Shown piece after piece: positions 18,361 through 27,594 of a stretch of DNA of 44,677 nt; the first letter of the stretch is position 1; every line of letters begins with the position of its first letter. A model generated the notes under the pieces. The model worked only from the letters and a program-made list of their open reading frames with translations. It had not been told where the DNA came from and did not search any database. Made by a program: the position numbers and the translations under genes. Source of the stretch: Accumulibacter sp. (GTDB taxonomy: Bacteria; Pseudomonadota; Gammaproteobacteria; Burkholderiales; Rhodocyclaceae); assembly GCF_029255285.1 (NCBI RefSeq), contig NZ_JAPUVI010000067.1, forward strand, positions 1-44,677, written 5' to 3'.

Positions 18361-19286
18361 TAGGGAATAAACGGCCACTCGATCTGATCGCTGCGCTGAA
18401 GGCCAGACGTCATCCTCTGGCAAAGAGCGATGAATTCGCGCATACCGGCCGTCTGGAACTTCCGCCGATGGAAGAGGAAACGAAAGTACCGGCGCAGGTC
18501 AAGCTCGGGGGTTTCGATGGCTACCAGACTGCCGCGCCGGAACGCCTCACGCAAAGCCAGCCGCGAGATGCAGCCGATGCCGACGCCGAACTCGACAGCG
18601 CGTTTGATTGCTTCGGTGTGCTCGAGTTCAAGCCGAATCTTCATCGGCCAATGGTGATGGCGCAGTGCCTGATCGAGTGTCTCTCGGGTCCCCGAGCCTG
18701 GCTCGCGAACGATCCACGATTCACCTGCGAGTTCGGTCAGCGTTGCCGAAGCCTTGCCTGCCAAACGATGTGTCGGTGCAGCGAAAACCACCAGTTCGTC
18801 CTCCACCCAGGGTTCGACGATCAGTTCGGGATGTCGGCAACTGCCTTCGATCAAGCCCAGATCGAGCTCGTGACGAGCCAGTTGATCGACGATCGTCGCC
18901 GTGTTGTGAACGGTCAGTTGCAGTGTGCTTTCCGGATGGCGTTTGAGGAAGTCGGCAACGATCAGCGTCGCCAGGTAGTTGCCGATGGTCAGTGTCGCCC
19001 CTATGCGCAGTTTTCCGTAGCCGGCACGACCTTCGAAAATGCGCTCAACGGCTGCCGCTCTCTCGATCAGCTCGACCGCCTGCGGCAGCAAAACCTGCCC
19101 AAGTTCGTTGAGGCGCAGCATCTTGCCGAAGCGGTCGAACAACTGCATGTCGTACTGCCGCTCCAGTTCCGCGAGTGCCATGCTGGTCGCCGACTGCGAC
19201 AGAGAAAGCTCGACCGCGGCGCGCGAAACGCTTTCGTGCCGGGCGACCGCGACAAACACGGCAAGCTGGCGCAAGGTGTATCTCAT
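18360..19286 (-). CDS. LysR-family regulator, FinR-like, divergent from fpr
   Basis: A 308-residue LysR-type regulator. The N-terminal winged helix-turn-helix (MRYTLRQLAVFVAVARHES, SRAAVELSLSQSATSMALAE) is followed by a substrate-binding domain of normal length (from about residue 90). It is divergent from fpr; in pseudomonads the LysR protein FinR controls fpr in response to redox stress, so a like role is inferred from context. ATG 19286 is fixed by the conserved HTH spacing. There is no Shine-Dalgarno sequence in front of it; instead the bases immediately upstream form an ATCGAT-N3-ATCGAT palindrome, which suggests autorepression or leaderless translation. Confidence 0.85.
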   Translation of the reverse strand: MRYTLRQLAVFVAVARHESVSRAAVELSLSQSATSMALAELERQYDMQLFDRFGKMLRLNELGQVLLPQAVELIERAAAVERIFEGRAGYGKLRIGATLTIGNYLATLIVADFLKRHPESTLQLTVHNTATIVDQLARHELDLGLIEGSCRHPELIVEPWVEDELVVFAAPTHRLAGKASATLTELAGESWIVREPGSGTRETLDQALRHHHWPMKIRLELEHTEAIKRAVEFGVGIGCISRLALREAFRRGSLVAIETPELDLRRYFRFLFHRRKFQTAGMREFIALCQRMTSGLQRSDQIEWPFIP

Positions 19287-19301
19287 ATCGATAATATCGA
19301 T
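19287..19301. promoter_or_regulatory. LysR-type operator (T-N11-A palindrome)
   Basis: ATCGAT, AAT, ATCGAT: a 15-base near-perfect palindrome that fits the T-N11-A LysR box. It abuts the lysR start codon and lies just upstream of the fpr promoter. Confidence 0.5.
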
Positions 19302-19309
19302 ATATTGTA

Positions 19310-19337
19310 TTGAAAAAAACCGTTTTACAAATATGAT
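19310..19337 (+). promoter_or_regulatory. candidate sigma-70 promoter of fpr
   Basis: TTGAAA (19310-19315), 16-base spacer, TATGAT (19332-19337), about 45 bases before the fpr start and next to the LysR-type operator. Confidence 0.55.
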
Positions 19338-19385
19338 ACGACAAAATAGGATGACGCCGGTCCAATTCATGTCATGAGAAAAGTA

Positions 19386-20162
19386 ATGAGCAATTTTTCC
19401 GCCCAGCGCGTCCTTTCGGTTCATCACTGGAGCGACACGCTGTTCAGTTTCCGAACCACGCGCGATCCGGGATTGCGTTTTTGCAACGGACAGTTCGTGA
19501 TGGTCGGCCTACCGCAGGATGGACGGCCGTTGGCCCGCGCCTACAGCATTGCCAGCGCCAACCACGACGACTTTCTCGAGTTCTTCAGCATCAAAGTGCC
19601 CAATGGCCCTCTGACCTCGAAGTTGCAACACTTGTCGGTCGGCGACGAGATCGTGGTCAGCCGCAAACCGACCGGTACCCTGGTCCTCCGCGACTTGCGG
19701 CCGGGTCAAAATCTTTACCTCCTGGCCACCGGCACCGGACTGGCGCCGTTCATCAGCCTGATTCAGGATCCAGAGACTTACGAGCGCTTCGAGAAGGTGG
19801 TACTGATCCACGGTGTGCGCTGGGTGAAGGATCTGGCTTATGGAGATTTCATCCGCGAGGAGTTGCCACAGCACGAGTTCTTCGGGGAGCAGGTACGCAG
19901 GCAGTTGATCTACTATCCGACGGTAACTCGCGAACCCTTTGCCCACCAGGGTCGTATTACGGAACTGGTCGAGAGTGGCAAGTTGTTTGCTGACATCGGA
20001 CTGCCGCCACTCGACCCCGCTACCGACCGGGCAATGGTCTGCGGCAGTCCAGCGATGATCAAGGACTGTTGCGGCCTCCTCGACCGTCGCGGCTTCGAGA
20101 TTTCGCCCTACATTGGCGCGCCGGGTGACTACGTCATCGAACGGGCTTTCGTCGATAAGTAG
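19386..20162 (+). CDS. fpr: ferredoxin/flavodoxin-NADP+ reductase
   Basis: A 258-residue FAD enzyme that moves electrons between NADPH and ferredoxin or flavodoxin, feeding iron-sulphur repair and reductive biosynthesis. The FAD motif is RAYSIAS (51-57), the NADP part includes LLATGTGLAPFISLIQDP and MVCGSPAMIKD, and the protein ends YVIERAFVDK, as in the Pseudomonas/Azotobacter subclass rather than the E. coli one. I chose ATG at 19386 (MSNFSAQRVLSVHHW), which matches that subclass exactly in length and has GAGAAAAG upstream, over ATG 19374. Divergent LysR gene suggests redox-stress control. Confidence 0.93.
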   Translation: MSNFSAQRVLSVHHWSDTLFSFRTTRDPGLRFCNGQFVMVGLPQDGRPLARAYSIASANHDDFLEFFSIKVPNGPLTSKLQHLSVGDEIVVSRKPTGTLVLRDLRPGQNLYLLATGTGLAPFISLIQDPETYERFEKVVLIHGVRWVKDLAYGDFIREELPQHEFFGEQVRRQLIYYPTVTREPFAHQGRITELVESGKLFADIGLPPLDPATDRAMVCGSPAMIKDCCGLLDRRGFEISPYIGAPGDYVIERAFVDK

Positions 20163-20193
20163 GCGGCGCGGGCCACGCGCTGTCAGTCTCGGG

Positions 20194-20240
20194 TAGACTT
20201 GCGTTTTTGCCGGGCGCCGCCAGCGCCGCCCGGTAGTCTA
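20194..20240 (+). promoter_or_regulatory. strong hairpin between fpr and ettA
   Basis: CCGGGCG-C-CGC, loop CA, GCG-C-CGCCCGG (20210-20233) with an outer arm TAGACT (20194-20199) facing AGTCTA (20235-20240). It may terminate fpr or be a structured ettA leader. A T5 run lies on its 5' side, not its 3' side, which argues against a simple plus-strand terminator. Confidence 0.4.
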
Positions 20241-20265
20241 TTGTTCAACCCCTGATCGGCAAACC

Positions 20266-21930
20266 ATGGCTCAATACGTTTTCACGATGCACCGCGTGGG
20301 CAAGATCGTCCCACCAAAGCGGCAGATAATCAAGGACATATCACTTTCATTTTTCCCGGGGGCAAAGATCGGCCTGCTCGGCCTCAACGGGTCGGGAAAG
20401 TCGACCGTGCTGCGCATCATGGCTGGCGTAGACCGGGACATCGTCGGCGAAGCGACGCCGATGCCCGGGATCAAGATCGGCTACTTGCCCCAGGAACCCA
20501 GCCTCGACCCCCAACAGACTGTTCGTCAGGAGGTCGAGTCCGGCCTCGGCGAGGCTTTCGAGGCGCGTGCGTTGCTTGAACAGGTGTATGCGGCCTATGC
20601 TGAGCCGGACGCCGATTTCGACCGTTTGGCCGAGGAGCAGGCTCGTCTCGAAGCGATCATCGCTACCGCCGGGGCCGACATCGACAGTCAGCTCGAACTC
20701 GCTGCCGACGCCTTGCGGCTGCCACCCTGGGAGGCGCCGATCGCGCAGCTCTCCGGCGGCGAGAAGCGCCGCGTCGCGCTGTGCAAGCTGTTGCTTTCGA
20801 AGCCGGACATGTTGCTCCTCGACGAGCCGACCAATCACCTCGATGCCGAAACGGTCGAATGGCTCGAGCAGTTTTTGGTGCGCTTTCCCGGTACCGTCGT
20901 CGCCGTCACGCACGACCGCTACTTCCTCGACAACGCCGCCGAATGGATTCTGGAACTCGATCGAGGTCAGGGAATTCCGTGGAAGGGCAACTACTCGAGC
21001 TGGCTCGAGCAGAAGGAAGCGCGCTTGGAAATCGAAGGTCGGCAGGAGGCAGGTCGCCTCAAGACGATGAAGCAGGAACTCGAGTGGGTCCGCCAAAGTC
21101 CAAAAGCACGGCAGGCCAAGAGCAAAGCCCGTCTTGCGCGCTTCGAAGAACTGTCGAGCGTCGAGTATCAGAAGCGCAACGAAACACAGGAAATTTTCAT
21201 CCCGGTCGGCGAGCGCCTGGGCAGCAAGGTGATCGAATTCAGAGGGGTCAGCAAGTCTTTCGGCGACCGCCTGCTGATCGACAAGCTCAGTTTCAGCGTG
21301 CCGCCGGGGGCGATCGTCGGCATCATCGGCCCCAACGGAGCTGGCAAGTCGACATTGTTCCGCATGCTGATCGGCCAAGAAGCCGCCGACTCGGGTGAAG
21401 TGGAGATCGGCGACACGGTTCGCTTGGCCTACGTCGACCAGAGTCGCGATTGCCTAGACGGCAGCAAGACGGTCTTCGAGGAAGTTGCCGGCGGTGCCGA
21501 CATCCTCACCGTTGGCAAGTACGAGACGCCGGCGCGTGCCTACATCGCCCGATTCAACTTCAAGGGTGCCGACCAGCAGAAGCAGGTCGGCCAGCTTTCC
21601 GGCGGCGAGCGCGGGCGCCTGCACATGGCGAAGACGCTGATTGCCGGCGGTAACGTCCTGCTGCTCGACGAACCCTCGAACGACCTCGACGTCGAAACCC
21701 TGCGTGCGCTCGAAGACGCGCTGCTCGAGTTCGCTGGCAGCGTCATGGTCATTTCGCACGACCGCTGGTTTCTCGACCGCATCTGCACGCACATCCTGGC
21801 CTGCGAAGGCGACTCGCAATGGACCTTTTTCAGCGGCAACTATCACGAGTACGAGGAAGACAAGAAACACCGCCTCGGCGAGGAGGCGGTCAAACCGCGC
21901 CGTATCCGCTACAAGCCGATCACCCGATGA
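20266..21930 (+). CDS. ettA: energy-dependent translational throttle protein EttA
   Basis: A 554-residue ABC-F protein. Two ATP-binding cassettes are present in one chain: first P-loop GLNGSGKST (39-47), signature LSGGEKRR and Walker B LLLDEPTNHLDAE; second P-loop GPNGAGKS (355-362), signature LSGGERGR and LLLDEPSNDLDVE. Between them lies the charged P-site tRNA-interaction linker. The opening MAQYVFTMHRVGKIVPPKR is diagnostic for EttA among ABC-F proteins. EttA binds the ribosomal E site and holds back translation when ATP is low. There are no membrane segments. It ends 4 bases before the convergent aacS stop. Confidence 0.95.
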   Translation: MAQYVFTMHRVGKIVPPKRQIIKDISLSFFPGAKIGLLGLNGSGKSTVLRIMAGVDRDIVGEATPMPGIKIGYLPQEPSLDPQQTVRQEVESGLGEAFEARALLEQVYAAYAEPDADFDRLAEEQARLEAIIATAGADIDSQLELAADALRLPPWEAPIAQLSGGEKRRVALCKLLLSKPDMLLLDEPTNHLDAETVEWLEQFLVRFPGTVVAVTHDRYFLDNAAEWILELDRGQGIPWKGNYSSWLEQKEARLEIEGRQEAGRLKTMKQELEWVRQSPKARQAKSKARLARFEELSSVEYQKRNETQEIFIPVGERLGSKVIEFRGVSKSFGDRLLIDKLSFSVPPGAIVGIIGPNGAGKSTLFRMLIGQEAADSGEVEIGDTVRLAYVDQSRDCLDGSKTVFEEVAGGADILTVGKYETPARAYIARFNFKGADQQKQVGQLSGGERGRLHMAKTLIAGGNVLLLDEPSNDLDVETLRALEDALLEFAGSVMVISHDRWFLDRICTHILACEGDSQWTFFSGNYHEYEEDKKHRLGEEAVKPRRIRYKPITR

Positions 21931-21934
21931 GGGA

Positions 21935-23905
21935 TCAGCGCCGGAGTTCGATCCGATCACGGAAGAACTCCAGCGCCTCGGGGTTGGCGAGAGCCTCGAT
22001 GTTCTTCACCGGTCGGCCATGGACAACATGGCGAACTGCCAGTTCGACGATCTTGCCGCTTTTCGTACGCGGAATGTCGGCCACCTGCAGCACCCGCGCC
22101 GGCACGTGACGCGGCGTCGTATTCTGTCGAATCTGCTGCTTGATCCGGTTGATCAGCGTGTCGTCGAGCACGACCCCGTCGCGCAGCTTGACGAACAGGA
22201 CGACGCGCACATCGTGCTCCCAGTCCTGGCCGATGACCAGCGACTCGACAACCTCGGGCAATTGCTCGACCTGGCGATAAATCTCGGCGGTGCCGATACG
22301 GACTCCACCGGGATTGAGAACGGCGTCCGAGCGGCCGTAGATAATCATTCCTTCGTTGCCGGTCAGCTCGACGAAATCACCATGGCACCAGACGTTGGGA
22401 AAGCGATCGAAGTAGGCGGCGTGGTACTTGGCTCCCTCCGGGTCGTTCCAGAAACCGACCGGCATCGCCGGAAACGGCGCGGTGCACACCAGTTCGCCGC
22501 GTCCACCACTGCCCGGTGCGAGCGGCTGGCCCGCCTCGTCGAATACGTCGACCGCCATTCCGAGGCCACGGCACTGCAGTTCGCCGCGGTAGACGGGCAA
22601 CATCGGATTGCCCAGCGCGAAGCACGACAGGATGTCTGTACCGCCCGAAATCGAAGCCAGCAGGAGGTCAGGCTTGATGTCGCGGTAGACATAGTCGAAG
22701 CTTTCCGGCGCCAGCGGACTGCCTGTCGAGAACATCACCCGCAGATCGTCGAGCCGGTGACTTAAGCGCGGCTGCAGCCCGTTCTTGGCGATCGCGTCGA
22801 TGAACTTGGCCGACGTGCCGAAGTGCGTCATCCGCTCCGCGTCGGCATAGTCGAAAAGAATCGTCCCGGCCTGGCCCGAGGCCGTACGAACGAAAGGGGA
22901 TCCGTCAAAGAGCAGCAGCGTGGCCTGCGAAGCGAGCGCGGAGAGCAGCCAGTTCCACATCATCCAGCCGCAGGTCGTGAAGTAGAAGATCCGGTCGCCG
23001 GCCCGCAGGTCGCCGTGCAGCTGGTGCTCCTTGAGGTGTTGCAGCAAGGCGCCGCCGTGACAATGGACGATGCATTTCGGAACGCCTGTGGTGCCCGACG
23101 AAAACATGATGAACAGCGGATGCTCGAAAGGCACTGGCAGGAAGTCGATGTCCTCATCGGCATACGGGGCAAGGAAGTCGGCCCAGCTCACGCCATGGGC
23201 GATCGTCCCCGCCCCGGCGGCATCGTCGACATACGAAACGACGACGGTACGAGTCAGCGATGGCAGACGCACGGCTACCTCGGCGTTCTTCGCCAGGCAA
23301 TCGACAGGCCGGCCGTTGTACCAGTAGGCGTCGACGCAAAGCAGAACCTTCGGTTCGATCTGCCCAAAACGGTCGAGAACGCCTTGCACGCCGAAATCGG
23401 GCGAGGCTGACGACCAGATCGCGCCAAGCGACGTCGTGGCGAGCATGGCGATGACGGTTTCCGGCATGTTCGGCAGGTAAGCGGCAACGCGGTCTCCGCG
23501 GCCGACGCCGGCCGCCCGCAGCGCCTGCGCGCAACGCGAAACCTGAGCGTACAGCTCACGGTACGAGAGGCGGCGCTGGAGTTGCGCTTCGCCCCAAAAG
23601 ACCAGCGCGTCGCGTTCGTCACGGCAACGCAGCAGATTTTCCGCATAGTTGATCCGGGCTTGTGCAAACCAGCGTGCACCGGGCATTCGGTCGCCGTTTT
23701 CCAGCACGCTCGCGCCGCGTTCGCCGAGGACCCCGCATTCGTCCCAGACCGATGCCCAGAAGTCGCGCGGCTGGGCTACCGACCAGCGCCACAGGCTCGG
23801 GTAATCGGTGCAACCGGCTTGCCAGCGGCGGTTCACCGACAGCATGAAGGCGCTGATCCTGGCGGCAGCGATTCGTTCGGCGCTCGGGCGCCACAGTGCT
23901 TCCAT
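21935..23905 (-). CDS. aacS: acetoacetyl-CoA synthetase
   Basis: A 656-residue adenylate-forming ligase that activates acetoacetate to acetoacetyl-CoA, linking ketone bodies to polyhydroxyalkanoate and fatty acid metabolism. The ATP-binding motif [10 protein letters not shown] is near residue 268, and the C-terminal lysine motif is TKSGKIVE. The N-terminal ACS domain ([37 protein letters not shown]) and stretches such as [13 protein letters not shown] and [11 protein letters not shown] are characteristic of acetoacetyl- rather than acetyl-CoA synthetase. I chose ATG at 23905 because AAGGAGG precedes it at ideal distance; the frame is open six codons further. It is the last gene of a minus-strand run with a thioesterase and acyl-CoA dehydrogenase. 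Confidence 0.92.
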   Translation of the reverse strand: MEALWRPSAERIAAARISAFMLSVNRRWQAGCTDYPSLWRWSVAQPRDFWASVWDECGVLGERGASVLENGDRMPGARWFAQARINYAENLLRCRDERDALVFWGEAQLQRRLSYRELYAQVSRCAQALRAAGVGRGDRVAAYLPNMPETVIAMLATTSLGAIWSSASPDFGVQGVLDRFGQIEPKVLLCVDAYWYNGRPVDCLAKNAEVAVRLPSLTRTVVVSYVDDAAGAGTIAHGVSWADFLAPYADEDIDFLPVPFEHPLFIMFSSGTTGVPKCIVHCHGGALLQHLKEHQLHGDLRAGDRIFYFTTCGWMMWNWLLSALASQATLLLFDGSPFVRTASGQAGTILFDYADAERMTHFGTSAKFIDAIAKNGLQPRLSHRLDDLRVMFSTGSPLAPESFDYVYRDIKPDLLLASISGGTDILSCFALGNPMLPVYRGELQCRGLGMAVDVFDEAGQPLAPGSGGRGELVCTAPFPAMPVGFWNDPEGAKYHAAYFDRFPNVWCHGDFVELTGNEGMIIYGRSDAVLNPGGVRIGTAEIYRQVEQLPEVVESLVIGQDWEHDVRVVLFVKLRDGVVLDDTLINRIKQQIRQNTTPRHVPARVLQVADIPRTKSGKIVELAVRHVVHGRPVKNIEALANPEALEFFRDRIELRR

Positions 23906-23931
23906 CCCCTCCTCCTTATCCACAAGTACGG

Positions 23932-24336
23932 CTAAGTCAGTTCGCTACGCAGACTCTCCGGAATGGGTACCGATTTGCCGCTGTCCACGTTCATCCAGAC
24001 GATCTTGGAATCGCCGGTTGCGTAAAGCGTATCGTCGCCCTGCAAACGAATCTCGTAATATGTCTGGACACTGCTGCGCCCGGGGTGGCCACAGAACATC
24101 CGGACTTCAACAGTTCCCGGATAGTTGAGCGGAACGAGGAAGGTACAGGCGGCATTGATGATCACCGCCGCCGAGCCGTGTGGGATGAGTGGGAAACCGA
24201 GTTTTTCGAGATACTCGACACGACACTGCTCGGCGTAGCGAAAATAGACCGTGTTGTTAACATGGCCATAAGCGTCCATATCGCCCCAGCGAATCGGGAT
24301 CAGCGAAGTATGAACGAGTTTGCGTTGGCTCTGCAT
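23932..24336 (-). CDS. acyl-CoA thioesterase (YbgC/4HBT-type hotdog)
   Basis: A 134-residue single hotdog domain. The 4-hydroxybenzoyl-CoA thioesterase signature [19 protein letters not shown] (16-34) is intact, with the catalytic Asp in WGDMD. The family hydrolyses short- or medium-chain acyl-CoA. I chose ATG 24336 (MQSQRKLVH), which has AGGA upstream; an earlier start 14 codons upstream is unlikely. It is 26 bases ahead of aacS and downstream of an acyl-CoA dehydrogenase, which fits fatty acid or ketone-body metabolism rather than the Tol-Pal-linked YbgC. Confidence 0.88.
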   Translation of the reverse strand: MQSQRKLVHTSLIPIRWGDMDAYGHVNNTVYFRYAEQCRVEYLEKLGFPLIPHGSAAVIINAACTFLVPLNYPGTVEVRMFCGHPGRSSVQTYYEIRLQGDDTLYATGDSKIVWMNVDSGKSVPIPESLRSELT

Positions 24337-24382
24337 AGCGAATCCTGTTCTCGCGCAGGTTATCCGATCTGGCTGCACTGCA

Positions 24383-24410
24383 CCGGTGGCGGATGCGGCA
24401 TGGCCACCGG
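24383..24410 (-). terminator. hairpin between acyl-CoA dehydrogenase and thioesterase genes
   Basis: CCGGTGGC, 12-base loop, GCCACCGG: a perfect 8-bp stem, 25 bases past the dehydrogenase stop. No U-tract; it may act as a partial terminator or message stabiliser within the run. Confidence 0.35.
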
Positions 24411-24434
24411 CACGGATGTCGACGCCGCCGCCGA

Positions 24435-26228
24435 TCAGAACATGTCCTCAGGCAGCGCCATCACCCCTTCGGCGCCCTCCGTGACGCTGCTCGCCAATCC
24501 GGCGGCGGCAGAGAGCACATGATCCGCGTAGAAACGCGCCGTGATGATTTTCGCCGGATAGAAAGGATCGCTGTCGCCAGCATCGATATTCGCACGCGCG
24601 ATCAGCGCCGCACGGGCCATCTGCCAGCCCCCGGCGACAATGCCTAGCAGCTTGAGAAACGGCACCGCGCCCGCGGACGCGGCACGAACATCCCGGCCGT
24701 AATTGGCCACCAGCCAGTCGCCGGCGACGGCCAGGGCATCGACCGCGGCCGACAAGCGACGGCGAATGGCCGCCAAGTGGGCGCCGGTACTCGCAGCCAG
24801 TTCGGCATCGAGGGCGCGGATCGCGGCGATCACCGTCTTCAGTGTGGCGCCGCCTTCGCGCGCCATCTTGCGGCCAATAAGGTCGTTCGCTTGAATGCCG
24901 GTGGTGCCCTCGTAAATCGTCGAGATTTGCGCGTCGCGCAGGTGCTGCGCGGCACCGGTTTCCTCGACGTAACCCATACCTCCATGCACCTGCACACCGA
25001 TCGACGCCATGGTGACGCCGGACTCCGTGCTCCAGCCTTTGACCACCGGGATCATCAAGTCGACGAAAGCCTGATTGCGCTGGCGGGTTGTTGCGTCGGG
25101 ATGACGAATCGCCGCGTCGTGTGCGGCGGCGACGACGTAGGCCAGCGCGCGTGCCGCCTCGGCGTGCGACTTCATGGTCATCAGCATGCGGCGCACGTCG
25201 GGGTGCTGGATGATCGGCACTTTCGGTCCACCCCGCACACCGATGTCGGTACATTGGATACGATCGCGGGCGTAGTCACGCGCCCGCTGGTAGGCTCGCT
25301 CGCAGACGGCAACCCCTTCCAGTCCGACGCCGAAACGAGCCGCGTTCATCATGATGAACATGTATTCGAGGCCGCGATTCTCCTCACCGACCAAATAGCC
25401 GATCGCGCCGCTGTGGTCGCCGAAGGCCATGATCGCTGTCGGACTGGCGTGGATGCCGAGTTTGTGTTCGATCGAGACGCAGTAGGCGTCGTTGCGGGCG
25501 CCGAGGCTGCCGTCGTCGTTAACCAGGAACTTCGGCACGACGAACAGGGAAATTCCCTTGACCCCTTCGGGCGCCGTCGGCGTGCGGGCCAGCACCAGAT
25601 GGATGATGTTCTCCGCCATGTCGTGCTCGCCGTAAGTGATGAAGATTTTTTGCCCGAAAATCAGGTAGCTGCCATCGGCCTGCGGCTCGGCGCGAGTGCG
25701 CACCGCAGCGAGGTCGGAGCCGGCGCTCGGTTCGGTGAGGTTCATCGTTCCGGTCCACTGACCGCTGACCATTTTCTCGAGATAAATCGCTTTCAGCTCT
25801 TCACTGCCGGTAAGAACCAGCGCCTCGATGGCGCCTGCCGTGAGCAGCGGGCAGAGCGAAAACGAGTGGTTGGCCGCCTTCCACATTTCGCTCACGGCGG
25901 CCGAGACCAGTTTCGGCAAGCCCTGGCCACCCCATTCGGTTTCCGCTGCCAACGCCGTCCAACCGCTATCGGCGAACAGCTTGTAGGCTTCCTTGAATCC
26001 AGCCGGCATCGTCACGGCTTTTTCGTGCCAGCGCGCTCCCTCCTGGTCACCCGGCCAGTTGAGCGGCGACAGGATTCCTTCGGCGAACTTCGCCGCTTCT
26101 TCGAGAACGGCGTCGACCAGATCCGGTGTCGCTTCTTCGTAACCCGGCAGTTGGGCCACCTGTTCCAGCCCGGCGAGTTCCTTGAGCACGAACTGCATGT
26201 CGCGAACGGGGGCGATGTATTCACTCAT
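24435..26228 (-). CDS. acyl-CoA dehydrogenase, long (about 600 aa) DmdC-like type
   Basis: A 597-residue FAD enzyme that makes the 2,3-double bond in an acyl-CoA and passes electrons to electron transfer flavoprotein. It is longer than the usual 380-residue form, with an extra C-terminal domain, as in the 3-methylmercaptopropionyl-CoA dehydrogenase (DmdC) and related group. Motifs: MNLTEPSAGSDLAAVRT, FITYGEHDM, HGGMGYVEETGAAQ, and QISTIYEGTTGIQANDL with the catalytic Glu440. Substrate cannot be told from sequence; medium/long chain or branched acyl-CoA are possible. GGAG precedes the start. etfB and etfA, its electron acceptor genes, lie upstream on the same strand. Confidence 0.9.
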   Translation of the reverse strand: MSEYIAPVRDMQFVLKELAGLEQVAQLPGYEEATPDLVDAVLEEAAKFAEGILSPLNWPGDQEGARWHEKAVTMPAGFKEAYKLFADSGWTALAAETEWGGQGLPKLVSAAVSEMWKAANHSFSLCPLLTAGAIEALVLTGSEELKAIYLEKMVSGQWTGTMNLTEPSAGSDLAAVRTRAEPQADGSYLIFGQKIFITYGEHDMAENIIHLVLARTPTAPEGVKGISLFVVPKFLVNDDGSLGARNDAYCVSIEHKLGIHASPTAIMAFGDHSGAIGYLVGEENRGLEYMFIMMNAARFGVGLEGVAVCERAYQRARDYARDRIQCTDIGVRGGPKVPIIQHPDVRRMLMTMKSHAEAARALAYVVAAAHDAAIRHPDATTRQRNQAFVDLMIPVVKGWSTESGVTMASIGVQVHGGMGYVEETGAAQHLRDAQISTIYEGTTGIQANDLIGRKMAREGGATLKTVIAAIRALDAELAASTGAHLAAIRRRLSAAVDALAVAGDWLVANYGRDVRAASAGAVPFLKLLGIVAGGWQMARAALIARANIDAGDSDPFYPAKIITARFYADHVLSAAAGLASSVTEGAEGVMALPEDMF

Positions 26229-26246
26229 TTGCTTCTCCTTTTATGG

Positions 26247-27551
26247 CTACGGGTGGGGCTGATGGACGGCTTCACGGGCCGCCACGAGGTCGATCAGGAA
26301 CAGCAACTCCTCGACGACTGGCAAACTGAAGCCGTTGCGCTGGCCGCCACGATTGTCGCGCAGCAACTGTTCCAGGTAGTCGAGACATCCCGCCTTGCCC
26401 CAGAGCGAAATGATTCTTTCGCGGAGGTGAGGAATTTCCTCCAGCGTCACGGCGCGTTGCTGCTGTCCGGAGGGGAGTGCTTCGGGGTTCCTCGCCGCCT
26501 CATCGTCCTGCCAGCGGAGGACTTCGACGTTGAAATTACGGTTCAGCGTCTGCGCGAGCGCAGTGAACTCGTCACGCATGCCGTTGTCCTGGTAGATCTG
26601 AAGCAGTCGAATCCACGGTCGCAGTGCCTCTTTCGGGTTCGCCGCGATATATTCCTGCAGCGTTTTCGCTGCCCCGCTGACACGACCAAAGGACAGCATG
26701 ATCTCGGCCAGATCCAGCGCCGTCGCCGCCTCTGTCTGTCGCGAGGTGACATCAGGATCGGCCGGGGCCGGCGTCGCGCCCCTGATTTCTTGTGCCGCTG
26801 GCAGTGGTGATCGAGCCGGCAGTGGCTCCGGAGGCCGCGCCGGAACGGCGATCGGTACGGTCGCCTCTTCCTCCCGGGTCGGCGACAAGCGCGCATCGAC
26901 GGCGGCCACCGCGGGTTTCTCCGTCATCTCGACCGGCGCATCTTGCCGAGGCCCACGGTGACGACGGAAAACCAGGAGCGTGACGAGTAGCGCCACCGCC
27001 GCCAGTCCGGCGTAAGTCACCCACTCATCAGGATTGAAGACTGGCGCCAACGCCGTCTGTTTGGCGACCGCCTTCATCGGCGGACTGTCCGGTAGCGTTG
27101 TGTTGGCCGGCGGGAGCGCCGGCGGCGAGGCAGCGCCGACGGCGCCGCTTGGCGCCGCCGGCCTGTCCGGCGGCGCGGCGGGCAAAGCCGCTGCGGTGGC
27201 TCCGAGCCGTTCGCCGATTCTCTTCAGTTCGGCGGAATCGGCCTCCAGCCAGCCAATCTTGTCACTCAGCGCCTGCGAGTCGTGATGACGGTCCTCGACG
27301 ATCTGTAAAGTACGCTGCTCAAGACGCAACAAATCCCGCCGACGGTCGCTGGCCTCGCCGGTCATTGACAAGTGCTCGCTCAAGCGCAACTGAATTTCGG
27401 GATCGCTCGCCTGCTTGTCAGTTGAGGTGAGCGCGCTACCGCGTGCTTTGCCGGGTTGGCCGACGGTGGCCGTCGTGCCGACATCAGGCGTGGCAAGCAG
27501 CAGGAGCGACAGCAAGACGCCGAGCAAGCGGCGATCGACCCGCTTCGCCAT
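26247..27551 (-). CDS. FimV-like TPR membrane protein
   Basis: A 434-residue protein with a signal-like N-terminus (MAKRVDRRLLGVLLSLLLLA), a predicted coiled segment (LSEHLSMTGEASDRRRDLLR), a Pro/Ala-rich linker, one membrane helix (WVTYAGLAAVALLVTLLVF) followed by RRHRG, a second low-complexity stretch and a C-terminal region ALDLAEIMLSFGRVSGAAK that resembles the cytoplasmic TPR domain of FimV/TspA. FimV-type proteins organise polar and type IV pilus machinery. I chose ATG 27551 to give a proper signal; an earlier ATG at 27620 would overlap the upstream gene. Location between fatty-acid genes and a CbiM-like gene is unexplained. The LysM domain of true FimV is not seen. Confidence 0.7.
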   Translation of the reverse strand: MAKRVDRRLLGVLLSLLLLATPDVGTTATVGQPGKARGSALTSTDKQASDPEIQLRLSEHLSMTGEASDRRRDLLRLEQRTLQIVEDRHHDSQALSDKIGWLEADSAELKRIGERLGATAAALPAAPPDRPAAPSGAVGAASPPALPPANTTLPDSPPMKAVAKQTALAPVFNPDEWVTYAGLAAVALLVTLLVFRRHRGPRQDAPVEMTEKPAVAAVDARLSPTREEEATVPIAVPARPPEPLPARSPLPAAQEIRGATPAPADPDVTSRQTEAATALDLAEIMLSFGRVSGAAKTLQEYIAANPKEALRPWIRLLQIYQDNGMRDEFTALAQTLNRNFNVEVLRWQDDEAARNPEALPSGQQQRAVTLEEIPHLRERIISLWGKAGCLDYLEQLLRDNRGGQRNGFSLPVVEELLFLIDLVAAREAVHQPHP

Positions 27552-27594
27552 CAACGAGGCGTCGCGTATTCTGCCGAGGAGACCGGCAAAGAGA

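Noticed and set aside
24777-26810. 677-codon plus-strand open frame opposite acyl-CoA dehydrogenase and the FimV-like gene
   Set aside because: It is a shadow of high-GC coding sequence on the other strand, with Asp/His/Arg-rich composition and no domain.
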